NCBI RefSeq assembly: GCF_014644455.1
Contig: NZ_BMKS01000010.1
Location: 90,809-154,808 of the forward strand
Reading direction: 5' to 3'
From: Caldovatus sediminis
GTDB taxonomy: Bacteria; Pseudomonadota; Alphaproteobacteria; Acetobacterales; Acetobacteraceae
Length of the DNA stretch: 64,000 nt
Positions 25,873-33,699 of the stretch are shown piece by piece. Position 1 is the stretch's first letter; the number at the start of each line of letters is the position of its first letter. Made by a program: the position numbers and the translations under genes. The notes below the pieces were generated by a model. It did no database searches. It was not told the DNA's origin and saw nothing but the letters and a program-made list of their open reading frames with translations.

Positions 25873-26498
25873 GGCGCCGCGCCATGGCGGCCGCCGCACG
25901 CGCTGCGCGGGTTCCGGCGGCCCTGGCGCTGCTTCTGGTGCTCGGCGCCGCCGGCTGCGCCCCGGAGGCGATGCCGCCCTCCGCCGTGCTGCCGGCCGAT
26001 GCGGTGGCGGGCGCCGGCGATCCCACCCGCGCCGCCATCCTGCACGCGGCCGACGCCTTCTCCCGTCCGGGGCGCCTCGCCGGCCGGCCTGAGGAGGCGG
26101 CGCGCGCGGTGGCCGAGGTCGAGCACCTGGCCGTCGAGCTCTCCACCGGCCCCCGCTGGGCAGGCCTGTCGCCGCTCGTCGGCCAGCAGATGCAGGCCGC
26201 GCGGGCCGAGCTGCGGGGCGCGCTCGGCATCCCGCCCGGCGCCCCGCCCCAGGCGGTGATCGACCAGCTCTTCGCCGCCAGCCGCGCGCTGCGCGCGGGC
26301 GATCGGGCCGGCGCGGCGGCGGCGCTCTCCCCGCCAGTGTTCCCTGCCGGCGGGCAGGCGACGCTGGACCGGCTTGCGATGCTTCCGCCCCTGCCGCGCA
26401 CCGCGTCGGCCACGGCCCTGGCGCAGCAGGAGATGATCCGCAGCGACCGCGAACGGCATCGCGGCCCGGGACCGCTGATCCCGCGAGGGATCCAGTGA
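25869..26498 (+). CDS. Paralogous lipoprotein 2 of 3 (209 aa)
   Basis: GTG start at 25869 inside the preceding stop. Arg-rich start, hydrophobic run and Cys30 in VLGAAGCAPE form the lipoprotein signal. The mature protein follows its upstream neighbour nearly position by position: DAVAGAGDPTRAAILHAADA, GRPEEAARAVAEVEHLAVEL, QAVIDQLFAASRALRAGDRA, LSPPVFPAGGQATLDRLA. The stop overlaps the third copy in the same way. The strong likeness to copy 1 suggests this pair arose by the more recent duplication. Confidence 0.8.
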   Translation: MRRRAMAAAARAARVPAALALLLVLGAAGCAPEAMPPSAVLPADAVAGAGDPTRAAILHAADAFSRPGRLAGRPEEAARAVAEVEHLAVELSTGPRWAGLSPLVGQQMQAARAELRGALGIPPGAPPQAVIDQLFAASRALRAGDRAGAAAALSPPVFPAGGQATLDRLAMLPPLPRTASATALAQQEMIRSDRERHRGPGPLIPRGIQ

Positions 26499-27181
26499 GG
26501 CGGGAGGCATCGTCCGCGCCTTCCCGACATCGCATCGCCTTTGCCGTCCTGGCGCCGCTGTTCGCGGTCGCCGCGCTGCTCGTGGGCGGGGGCTGTGCCG
26601 AGCTGCGCACGCCGCCGCAGGACCGCGGGCTTCCGCTGCTCCTCTCCCCCGACCCCGGTGACCCGTTGCGCGGGACGGTCCGTGCCGCGGCGTCCGACTT
26701 CGCCGAGTCCGGCCGGGCGCTGGCGGGACGGCCACGCGAGGCGGCGCTGGCCGCGGCACGTCTCGAGTACCTGGCCGCCGCCGTGCCGTCCGACCCGCGC
26801 TTCGCCCCGATGCCGGCCTCGGTCGGCTTCGCCCTGCTCACCGCGCGCGCCGAGTTGCGGAGCGCGCTCGGCACGCGGACGGAGGCGCCGCCGCGCCCGG
26901 TGATCGTCGCGCTCGCCGAGGCCGCGCGGGCGCTCGGCGCCGGCGATCCGGCGGCGGCGGCGCGCGCCCTCTCCCCCGCGCTGTTCGAGCCCGGCGGGGC
27001 GGCGACGCTGCAGCGCCTGGGCGAGCTCGGCCCGTTGCCCGCGGCGATGCTCGCCGCGCAGCAGGCGGCGCGCGAGATGGCGCGGCTCGACGCCGACCAG
27101 CGCTGGTTCGGCACCGCCGCCACCGAGCCGGGCGTGAGCGCGGGCCAGACGACCATCGGCCTCGGCGACGCGGGCTACTGA
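26495..27181 (+). CDS. Paralogous lipoprotein 3 of 3 (228 aa)
   Basis: GTG start at 26495 overlapping the preceding stop. The signal ends LLVGGGCAEL, with Cys34 the likely lipidated residue. The same fold pattern is kept but more diverged: FAESGRALAGRPREAALAAA, EYLAAAVPSDPRFAPMPASV, LARALSP-like segments, and a longer C-terminal tail ending VSAGQTTIGLGDAGY. The tail is absent from the first two copies. The three proteins are made from one message with tight coupling, so a fixed ratio or a hetero-complex is possible. Confidence 0.8.
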   Translation: MRREASSAPSRHRIAFAVLAPLFAVAALLVGGGCAELRTPPQDRGLPLLLSPDPGDPLRGTVRAAASDFAESGRALAGRPREAALAAARLEYLAAAVPSDPRFAPMPASVGFALLTARAELRSALGTRTEAPPRPVIVALAEAARALGAGDPAAAARALSPALFEPGGAATLQRLGELGPLPAAMLAAQQAAREMARLDADQRWFGTAATEPGVSAGQTTIGLGDAGY

Positions 27182-27210
27182 GCGGGCGCGCTGGCGGCGC
27201 AGGCGACCCG

Positions 27211-27235
27211 CCGCCTTCGCCGGGCGAACCGGCGG
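27211..27235. terminator. Hairpin between convergent lipoprotein and phaC genes
   Basis: CCGCCTTCG pairs with CGAA(CC)GGCGG, a nine-pair stem with a two-base bulge and a short loop, in the 109-base gap between convergent genes. Terminator by position; no T-tract. Confidence 0.35.
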
Positions 27236-27290
27236 TTGGCGTCCGGCGTCCGAGGGGAGGGGCAGGCGCCAGCAGCGACCGCCCCCGGCG

Positions 27291-29117
27291 TCAGTCGGTC
27301 GCGATCACCTTCACGTAGCTCCCCGGCGCGTCCTCGATCGCGGGAAGGCCGCCCTCGCCGGGAATGCGCGCCGGCACCGTCTCCCTGGAGAGCGAGGACA
27401 CCCAGCGGTGCCAGTCCGGCCACCAGGAGCCGGCGAGCTCGGTGGCGCCGGCGAGCCAGTCCTCGGGGTCGGGCGGGAGCTCCTCGTTGACCCAGTGGCT
27501 GTACTTGCCCGCGTCCGGCGGGTTCACGACGCCCGCGATGTGGCCGGAGGCGGCAAGGACGAAGCGCTTCGGCCCCTGGTAGATCTGCGTCGCGCGGTAG
27601 CAGCTCCGCCACGGCGCGATGTGGTCCTCGCGGGTCGCCAGGATGTAGGTCGGCAGCCTGATCTTCCGGAGATCGAGCCTGACGCCGTCGAGCTCGATCG
27701 CGCCCGGCTTCACCAGGTCGTTCTGCTGGTACATGCGGCGCAGGTAGAAGCTGTGCATGCGCGCCGGCATGCGCGTGGAGTCGTCGTTCCAGTAGAGCAG
27801 GTCGAACGGGAAGGGGTCCTGCCCCAGCAGGTAGTTGTTGACGACGAAGGACCAGATCAGGTCGTTGGCGCGCAGCATGTTGAAGGTGGTCGCCATCTCG
27901 CGGCCCTCGAGGTAGCCGCGCTGGCTCATCTTCTCCTCGAGGGACTTGAGCTGCTCCTCGTCGATGAAGACGCCGAGCTCCCCCGCCTCCTCGAAGTCCA
28001 CCATGGTGGTGAAGAAGGTCGCGGTCCTGATCCTCGTGTCGCGCTTCGCCGCCATGTGCGCCAGGGTGCAGGCGAGCAGCGTGCCGCCGAGGCAGTAGCC
28101 GATCACGTTGAAGGCGCGCTCGCCGGTCGCCTTCTCCATCGCCTCGAGCGCGGCGTAGGGCCCCTCGCGCATGTAGTCGTCGAAGCCCTTGTCGGCGAGC
28201 CGCTCGTCCGGGTTGACCCAGGAGACCATGAACACCGTGTGGCCCTGCTCGACCGCCCAGCGGACGAAGCTGTTCTTCGGGCGCAGGTCGAGGATGTAGA
28301 ACTTGTTGATCCAGGGCGGGATGATCAGCAGCGGCCGCTTCAGCACCTGGGGCGTGCTCGGCGCGTACTGGATCAGCTGCATCAGGTCGTTCTGGTAGAT
28401 CACCTTTCCCGGCGTGACGGCGATGTTCTCGCCCACCTTGAACTTGGTGTCGTCCGTCATCCGGATCCTGAGCTGCCCGCGCCCCCGCTCGAGGTCGGAG
28501 AGCAGGTTGGAGAGGCCCTTGAGCAGGTTCTCCCCGCCCGATTCGGCGGTCCTGCGCAGCACCTCGGGGTTGGTGAGCAGGAAGTTCGTGGGGCTCATCG
28601 CGTCCACGAACTGGCGCGTGTAGAAGTCCACCTTCTGCGCCGTCTTCGGGTCGAGCCCCTCGGCCTGCCTGACGACGGTCTGGAAGAACCGTGCGGAGAG
28701 CAGGTAGGACTGGCGGATGAAGTCGAACACCTCGTTCTCGCGCCAGGCGTCGTCCCTGAAGCGCCGGTCGGCCGGACCTTCCTCGATCACCGGCTCGGCC
28801 GGCCGGCCGCCGAGCACCCGCCGCGCCGTGTTCTGCCAGAGCGTCAGGTAGTCCTGCCAGAAGCCGATCTGCGCCTGCATCAGCCGCGCCGGGTTCGCCA
28901 TCAGCCGCGCCGTCATCTCCATGAAGGCGCTGCCGATCCCGAGCGGGTCGGGCGTGGACGGGGCCGGCCCCCCCTCGGCGGCCTGCCGTCTGAGGAAATC
29001 GGCGACGATGCGCTGCCCGCGCTCCGCCACGTCCGCCATGGTGCGGGCGACGAGGTTCGGGTCCGGCAGGCGGAAAGGCGGGATGGAGCTGCCGCTCGGG
29101 GAATTCGTCTCGGCCAT
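27291..29117 (-). CDS. phaC: Class I polyhydroxyalkanoate synthase (608 aa)
   Basis: Polymerises (R)-3-hydroxyacyl-CoA into PHA storage granules. N-terminal PhaC domain (about residues 80-250, with FIRQSYLLSARF), then the alpha/beta-hydrolase part with the lipase-like box GYCLGG, Cys342 as nucleophile. The downstream Asp is in TREDHIAPW and the His in ASGHIAGVVNPP. About 600 aa is normal for class I, which works without PhaE or PhaR. Start taken at 29117 (MAETNSPSG); an upstream in-frame ATG at 29156 has no better ribosome site. No phaA, phaB or phasin gene is beside it. Divergent from the proline-rich lipoprotein at 29206. Confidence 0.93.
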   Translation of the reverse strand: MAETNSPSGSSIPPFRLPDPNLVARTMADVAERGQRIVADFLRRQAAEGGPAPSTPDPLGIGSAFMEMTARLMANPARLMQAQIGFWQDYLTLWQNTARRVLGGRPAEPVIEEGPADRRFRDDAWRENEVFDFIRQSYLLSARFFQTVVRQAEGLDPKTAQKVDFYTRQFVDAMSPTNFLLTNPEVLRRTAESGGENLLKGLSNLLSDLERGRGQLRIRMTDDTKFKVGENIAVTPGKVIYQNDLMQLIQYAPSTPQVLKRPLLIIPPWINKFYILDLRPKNSFVRWAVEQGHTVFMVSWVNPDERLADKGFDDYMREGPYAALEAMEKATGERAFNVIGYCLGGTLLACTLAHMAAKRDTRIRTATFFTTMVDFEEAGELGVFIDEEQLKSLEEKMSQRGYLEGREMATTFNMLRANDLIWSFVVNNYLLGQDPFPFDLLYWNDDSTRMPARMHSFYLRRMYQQNDLVKPGAIELDGVRLDLRKIRLPTYILATREDHIAPWRSCYRATQIYQGPKRFVLAASGHIAGVVNPPDAGKYSHWVNEELPPDPEDWLAGATELAGSWWPDWHRWVSSLSRETVPARIPGEGGLPAIEDAPGSYVKVIATD

Positions 29118-29205
29118 CACGGTCTCTGTTCGGCGCGGCCGGGGCCGCTTTCGCATGGCGGCGGATTCGGGCTACCCCATGGGGCCACGGACGGATGGGG
29201 ATGCG

Positions 29206-30024
29206 ATGCTGCGCCCGCAGGATCAACGCGCCGGATTGCAACGGCAACCTAGGGGCTGGCCGAGGGCGGATCAAGCGGGCCGCGGCCCCGCGGCCCCGGG
29301 CGCGACGCTGCTCGGCCTCGCCGTTGTCCTCCTCACCCTCGGCGGCTGCGGCCGGCTGCCGGACGAGGTCAACCCGGTGGTCATCTGGAGCCATGCCACG
29401 GGCGCCAGCGCGGCGGACCGGCTGCCGCCCCCCCATCTCGACGCGCCCTATCCCAACCTCGGCACCGTGCCGCCGCGGCCCGACCGGCCGGATCCGGCGG
29501 TGCGCGAGGCGATGACGGCGGCGCTGGCGGCCGAGCGTGCGCGGTCCCGCCAGCCGCTGGAGCCGGGCGCCGCCGCCGGGCCTACCGGTGCCGCCGCCGC
29601 GCTGCCGGGGCGGCCGCCGGTGCCCGCGGCGCCGCCGCCGCGCCCTGCCCTGGCCGCGGCCCCGCGCATCGCTTTCGATCCGCCGGCAACGGCCGGTGCC
29701 GCGCCCCGCGCCGCGGCGCCGCCCTCGGCGCCCGCCTCCGCCGCGGCCGCCGCCCCGGCCTGGCCGGCCGCGCCGCCTGCGGCCGAAGTCGCGGCGCCGG
29801 CCGTGGCCGCGCCGCCCCCGCCCTCGGCGCCCGGAGCCGCCGGGCCGGGGGAGGCCGCCCGGAACGATGCGGCGCCGGCGGCTGCGGCCGGCACGCCCCC
29901 CATCGGCGCGCCGCGGCCGTCCGACACGCCTCCGCCGCTCCCGCCGGGCGAACTGCTCGCCCCCGGCGCGGCGCCGCCGCCCCCGCCGCCGGCCGATCTG
30001 CTCGCGCCGCCTCGCGGCGGCTGA
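29206..30024 (+). CDS. Pro/Ala-rich lipoprotein (272 aa)
   Basis: The start at 29206 puts a hydrophobic segment (LLGLAVVLLTLGGC) 35-48 residues in, with lipobox LGGC and Cys48. An ATG at 29179 is possible. After a short folded-looking part (LPDEVNPVVIWSHATGASAAD, HLDAPYPNLGTVPPRPDRP) the remaining 150 residues are nearly all Pro and Ala with DLLAPPRGG at the end. The 'YPNLGTVP.RP' motif followed by a long Pro linker is seen in envelope-spanning or peptidoglycan-near lipoproteins. Function not assigned. High GC can inflate such reading frames, but the signal and motif argue for a real gene. Confidence 0.68.
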   Translation: MLRPQDQRAGLQRQPRGWPRADQAGRGPAAPGATLLGLAVVLLTLGGCGRLPDEVNPVVIWSHATGASAADRLPPPHLDAPYPNLGTVPPRPDRPDPAVREAMTAALAAERARSRQPLEPGAAAGPTGAAAALPGRPPVPAAPPPRPALAAAPRIAFDPPATAGAAPRAAAPPSAPASAAAAAPAWPAAPPAAEVAAPAVAAPPPPSAPGAAGPGEAARNDAAPAAAAGTPPIGAPRPSDTPPPLPPGELLAPGAAPPPPPPADLLAPPRGG

Positions 30025-30072
30025 CGCTTCGCTGTATGGTCCGCGCCCCATCCCGCCCGTGAGCCCTGCCCG

Positions 30073-31299
30073 ATGACCGAGGAATTCCACCGCATCCGAC
30101 GCCTGCCGCCCTACGTCTTCGCGGAGGTCAACGCCGCCAAGGCCAAGGCGCGCGCCGCCGGCGAGGACATCGTTGACCTCGGCATGGGCAACCCGGACAG
30201 CCCGACGCCGCCCCACATCGTCGCCAAGCTGGTCGAGGCGGTGCAGGACCCGCGCACGCACCGCTATTCCCAGTCGAAGGGCATCCCCGGGCTGCGCAAG
30301 GCCCTCGCCGGCTACTACGCGCGCCGCTTCGGCGTGAGGCTGGACCCGGAGACCGAGGTCGTCGCCACCCTCGGCTCGAAGGAGGGGCTCGCCAACCTCG
30401 CGCAGGCGATCGCCTCGCCCGGCGACACCATCCTGGTGCCGAACCCCTCCTATCCGATCCACCAGTTCGGCTTCATCATCGCCGGCGCCTCGGTGCGCTC
30501 GCTGCCCTGCACGCCCGACGAGGCGATGCTGCGGGCGATGGACCGCGCGGTGCGCCATTCGGTGCCGAAGCCGACGGCGGTGATCGTCAACTTCCCCTCC
30601 AACCCGACGGCGCTGCTCGCCGATCTCGACTTCTACAGGGAGCTCGTCGCCTTCTGCCGCCGGCACGAGCTGTTCATCCTCTCCGACCTCGCCTATGCGG
30701 AGCTCTACTTCGGCGACCGGGTGCCGCCCTCGGTGCTGCAGGTGCCGGGGGCGAAGGAGGTGACGGTGGAGTTCACCTCCATGTCCAAGACCTACAACAT
30801 GCCCGGCTGGCGGATGGGCTTCGCCGCCGGCAACCCGCGGCTGATCGCGGCGCTGGCGCGGGTGAAGAGCTACCTCGACTACGGCGCCTTCACGCCGATC
30901 CAGGTCGCCGCCGCCGCCGCGCTGAACGGGCCGCAGGACTGCGTGGAGCAGATGCGCCGCCTGTACCGGGAGCGGCGCGACGTGCTGGTGAGGGGGCTGC
31001 GCCAGGCCGGCTGGGAGGTGCCCGCGCCGGAGGGCAGCATGTTCGTCTGGGCGCCGATCCCGGAGCGCTTCCGCCATCTCGGCAGCGTCGCGTTCGCGAA
31101 GCTGCTGCTCGCCAGGGCGAGGGTCGCCGTCTCTCCGGGCCTCGGCTTCGGCGAGCACGGGGACGAGCACGTCCGCATCGCCCTCGTCGAGAACACCCAC
31201 CGCATCCGCCAGGCGCTGCGCGGCATCCGCGCCTTCCTCGCCGGCGACAATGCGGGGCCCGCCGAGGCGACGCCGCAGAAGGAACTGAGCACCGCATGA
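30073..31299 (+). CDS. Fold-type I aminotransferase, AlaC-like (408 aa)
   Basis: PLP enzyme of aspartate-aminotransferase class I/II. The start matches AlaC-type enzymes (FHRIRRLPPYVFAEVNAAKA, DLGMGNPDSPTP). The PLP-binding Lys239 is in the motif SMSKTYNMPGWRMGF, and NFPSNPTA and SDLAYAELYF are the Asn and Asp/Tyr cofactor contacts. AlaC catalyses glutamate-pyruvate transamination; related enzymes handle other neutral amino acids. The stop overlaps hom (ATGA, 31296-31299), a conserved pairing in alphaproteobacteria that hints at a role in aspartate-family amino-acid metabolism. Confidence 0.9.
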   Translation: MTEEFHRIRRLPPYVFAEVNAAKAKARAAGEDIVDLGMGNPDSPTPPHIVAKLVEAVQDPRTHRYSQSKGIPGLRKALAGYYARRFGVRLDPETEVVATLGSKEGLANLAQAIASPGDTILVPNPSYPIHQFGFIIAGASVRSLPCTPDEAMLRAMDRAVRHSVPKPTAVIVNFPSNPTALLADLDFYRELVAFCRRHELFILSDLAYAELYFGDRVPPSVLQVPGAKEVTVEFTSMSKTYNMPGWRMGFAAGNPRLIAALARVKSYLDYGAFTPIQVAAAAALNGPQDCVEQMRRLYRERRDVLVRGLRQAGWEVPAPEGSMFVWAPIPERFRHLGSVAFAKLLLARARVAVSPGLGFGEHGDEHVRIALVENTHRIRQALRGIRAFLAGDNAGPAEATPQKELSTA

Positions 31300-32588
31300 C
31301 CCGACCGCTCGCCGTCGCGGTCGCCGGCCTGGGCACGGTCGGCGCCGGAGTCCTCGCGCTGCTGCGCGACAACGCGGCGCTCATCGCCGCGCGCGCCGGG
31401 CGGCCGATCGCCGTCACCGCCGTCTCCGCCCGCGACCGCGCGAGGGACCGCGGCGTGCCGCTCGCCGGCCTGCGCTGGTACGAGGACCCGGTCGCGCTCG
31501 CCGCCGACCCCGGCGTGGACGTGGTGGTCGAGCTGATCGGCGGCAGCGAGGGCCCGGCGCGCGCGCTGGTCGAGGCCGCGCTCCGCGCCGGCAAGCCGGT
31601 GGTCACGGCGAACAAGGCGCTGCTCGCGGTGCACGGCGCGGCGATCGCGGAGCTTGCCGAATCGCGCGGCGTGCCGCTCGCCTTCGAGGCGGCGGTGGCG
31701 GGCGGCATCCCCGCGATCAAGGTGCTGCGCGAGGGGCTCGCCGCGAACCGCATCCAGCGCGTCGCCGGCATCCTCAACGGCACCTGCAACTACATCCTGA
31801 CCACGATGCGCGAGCACAAGCGGGAGTTCGCCGAGGCGCTCGCGGAGGCGCAGCGGCTCGGCTACGCCGAGGCCGATCCCTCCTTCGACATCGACGGCGT
31901 GGACGCGGCGCACAAGCTCGCGATCCTCGCCGCCCTCGCCTTCGGCCGGCCGGTGGACCTCGCCGCGGTGCATGTCGAGGGCATCCGCGAGGTCTCGGCG
32001 CTCGACATCGCGCTGGCCGAGGAGCTGGGCTACCGGATCAAGCTGCTCGGCATCGCCAAGCGGGAGGAGGGCGGCATCTCGACCCGCGTGCATCCCTGCA
32101 TGGTGCCGGCCGGGGCGCCGATCGCCCGCGTGGACGGCGTGTTCAACGCCGTGGTGGCGGAGGGCGATTTCGTCGGCCGCATCGTGATGGAGGGGAGGGG
32201 GGCGGGCGCCCGGCCGACGGCGAGCGCGGTGGTCGCCGACCTCATAGACCTCGCGCGCGGGCGGCACACCCCGGTCTGGGGCGCCTCCAACGGCGCGCTC
32301 GACCCGACGCCGGCGGTGCCGATGGAGCGCCATGTCGGCGCCTACTACCTGCGCCTGATGGTGGTGGATCGTCCCGGCGTGATCGCCGACGTGACGGGGG
32401 TGCTGCGCGACCTCAGGATCAGCCTCGAATCCATGCTCCAGCGCGGCCGCGCGCCGGGCGAGGCGGTGCCGGTGGTGCTGGTGACCCACGACACCGAGGA
32501 GGCGGCTATGCGCGAGGCGCTGACCCGCATCGCGGCGCTCGACGCGGTGCTGGAGCGGCCGGCCCTGATCCGCATCGAGCCTTTGTAG
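31296..32588 (+). CDS. hom: Homoserine dehydrogenase
   Basis: NAD(P)-dependent reduction of aspartate semialdehyde to homoserine, on the way to threonine and methionine. The N-terminal loop is VAVAGLGTVGAGVLALL. The catalytic domain holds VVTANKALLAVHG, GGIPAIKVLREGL, ILNGTCNYILT and the YAEADPSFDIDGVDAAHKL motif with the active-site Asp/Lys. The C-terminal ACT domain (YYLRLMVVDRPGVIADVTGV) suggests feedback control by threonine. 430 aa is standard. Coupled to the aminotransferase gene by a four-base overlap; glpX follows after 57 bases. Confidence 0.97.
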   Translation: MTRPLAVAVAGLGTVGAGVLALLRDNAALIAARAGRPIAVTAVSARDRARDRGVPLAGLRWYEDPVALAADPGVDVVVELIGGSEGPARALVEAALRAGKPVVTANKALLAVHGAAIAELAESRGVPLAFEAAVAGGIPAIKVLREGLAANRIQRVAGILNGTCNYILTTMREHKREFAEALAEAQRLGYAEADPSFDIDGVDAAHKLAILAALAFGRPVDLAAVHVEGIREVSALDIALAEELGYRIKLLGIAKREEGGISTRVHPCMVPAGAPIARVDGVFNAVVAEGDFVGRIVMEGRGAGARPTASAVVADLIDLARGRHTPVWGASNGALDPTPAVPMERHVGAYYLRLMVVDRPGVIADVTGVLRDLRISLESMLQRGRAPGEAVPVVLVTHDTEEAAMREALTRIAALDAVLERPALIRIEPL

Positions 32589-32645
32589 GCTCCCGCACCG
32601 CGCCGGTTCCGCGCTACCCTGCGCCCCGATTCGGAGGACGCAGCC

Positions 32646-33653
32646 ATGGCCGAGACGAACAGCGCCATCCCCCTGCAGCCCGGGATGGTCGTGGACCGCA
32701 ACCTCGCCCTCGAGCTCGTGCGGGTGACGGAGGCCGCGGCGCTGGCCGCGAGCCGCTGGATGGGCCGCGGCGACAAGAACGCCGCCGACGGCGCGGCGGT
32801 GGACGCGATGCGCCGCGCCTTCGACACGGTCGCGATCAGCGGCACGGTGGTGATCGGCGAGGGCGAGATGGACGAGGCGCCGATGCTCTACATCGGCGAG
32901 CGGATCGGCCTCGGCGGCCCGGAGGTGGACATCGCCGTGGACCCGCTGGAGGGCACCTCGACCACGGCGAAGGGCGGGCCGAACGCGATGGCCGTCGTGG
33001 CGCTCGCCCCGCGCGGCGGATTCCTGCACGCGCCCGACATCTACATGGACAAGATCGCGGTCGGCCCCGGCCTGCCGCCCGGCATCGTGGACCTCGACGA
33101 GACGCCGGAGAGGAACCTGCGCGAGCTCGCCAAGGCCAAGAAGACCGACATCTCCGACCTGGTCGTCTGCCTGCTCGACCGCGACCGGCACAAGGAGAAG
33201 ATCCGCGCCATCCGCGCCGCCGGCGCCCGCATCATGCTGATCCCGGACGGCGACGTGGCGGGCGTGGTCGCCGTGGCCCAGCCGGAGACCGGAGTGGACA
33301 TGTATCTCGGCTCCGGCGGCGCCCCGGAGGGGGTGCTGGCGGCGGCGGCGCTGCGCTGCATCGGCGGCCAGATGCAGGGCCGGCTGCTGTTCGAGAACGA
33401 GGAGCAGGTCGCGCGGGCGCGCGAGATGGGCGTCACGGACGGGAACCGGAAGTACGGGCTCGAGGACATGGCGCGCGGCGAGGTGATGTTCGCCGCGACC
33501 GGCGTGACCAACGGGGCGATGCTGCGCGGCGTGCGCCGTTTCGCCGGCGGCGCGGTCACCCACTCGATCGTCATGCGCTCGAAGTCCGGGACCGTCCGCT
33601 ACATCGAGGGGCACCACAACTTCGCCACCAAGCCCAGCGCCTTCGTCTCGTGA
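32646..33653 (+). CDS. glpX: Class II fructose-1,6-bisphosphatase
   Basis: Gluconeogenic phosphatase of the GlpX family (335 aa). Metal and substrate motifs: GEGEMDEAPMLYIGERIG, VDPLEGTSTTAKGGPNAM, and DGDVAGVV with GSGGAPEGVLAAAAL. The start at 32646 follows a TCGGAGGAC ribosome site. GlpX after hom and before recJ is a frequent order in Rhodospirillales. A short GC hairpin directly follows the stop. Confidence 0.96.
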   Translation: MAETNSAIPLQPGMVVDRNLALELVRVTEAAALAASRWMGRGDKNAADGAAVDAMRRAFDTVAISGTVVIGEGEMDEAPMLYIGERIGLGGPEVDIAVDPLEGTSTTAKGGPNAMAVVALAPRGGFLHAPDIYMDKIAVGPGLPPGIVDLDETPERNLRELAKAKKTDISDLVVCLLDRDRHKEKIRAIRAAGARIMLIPDGDVAGVVAVAQPETGVDMYLGSGGAPEGVLAAAALRCIGGQMQGRLLFENEEQVARAREMGVTDGNRKYGLEDMARGEVMFAATGVTNGAMLRGVRRFAGGAVTHSIVMRSKSGTVRYIEGHHNFATKPSAFVS

Positions 33654-33672
33654 GCGCGGCGTCGCGCCGCGC
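33654..33672 (+). terminator. GC hairpin directly after glpX
   Basis: A perfect eight-pair stem (33654-33661 with 33665-33672) and a TCG loop right after the glpX stop codon. No T-tract; may only stabilise the 3' end or lower read-through into recJ. Confidence 0.3.
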
Positions 33673-33699
33673 GGCGTCGCGGCCCAGGGGGAGGGCCGC

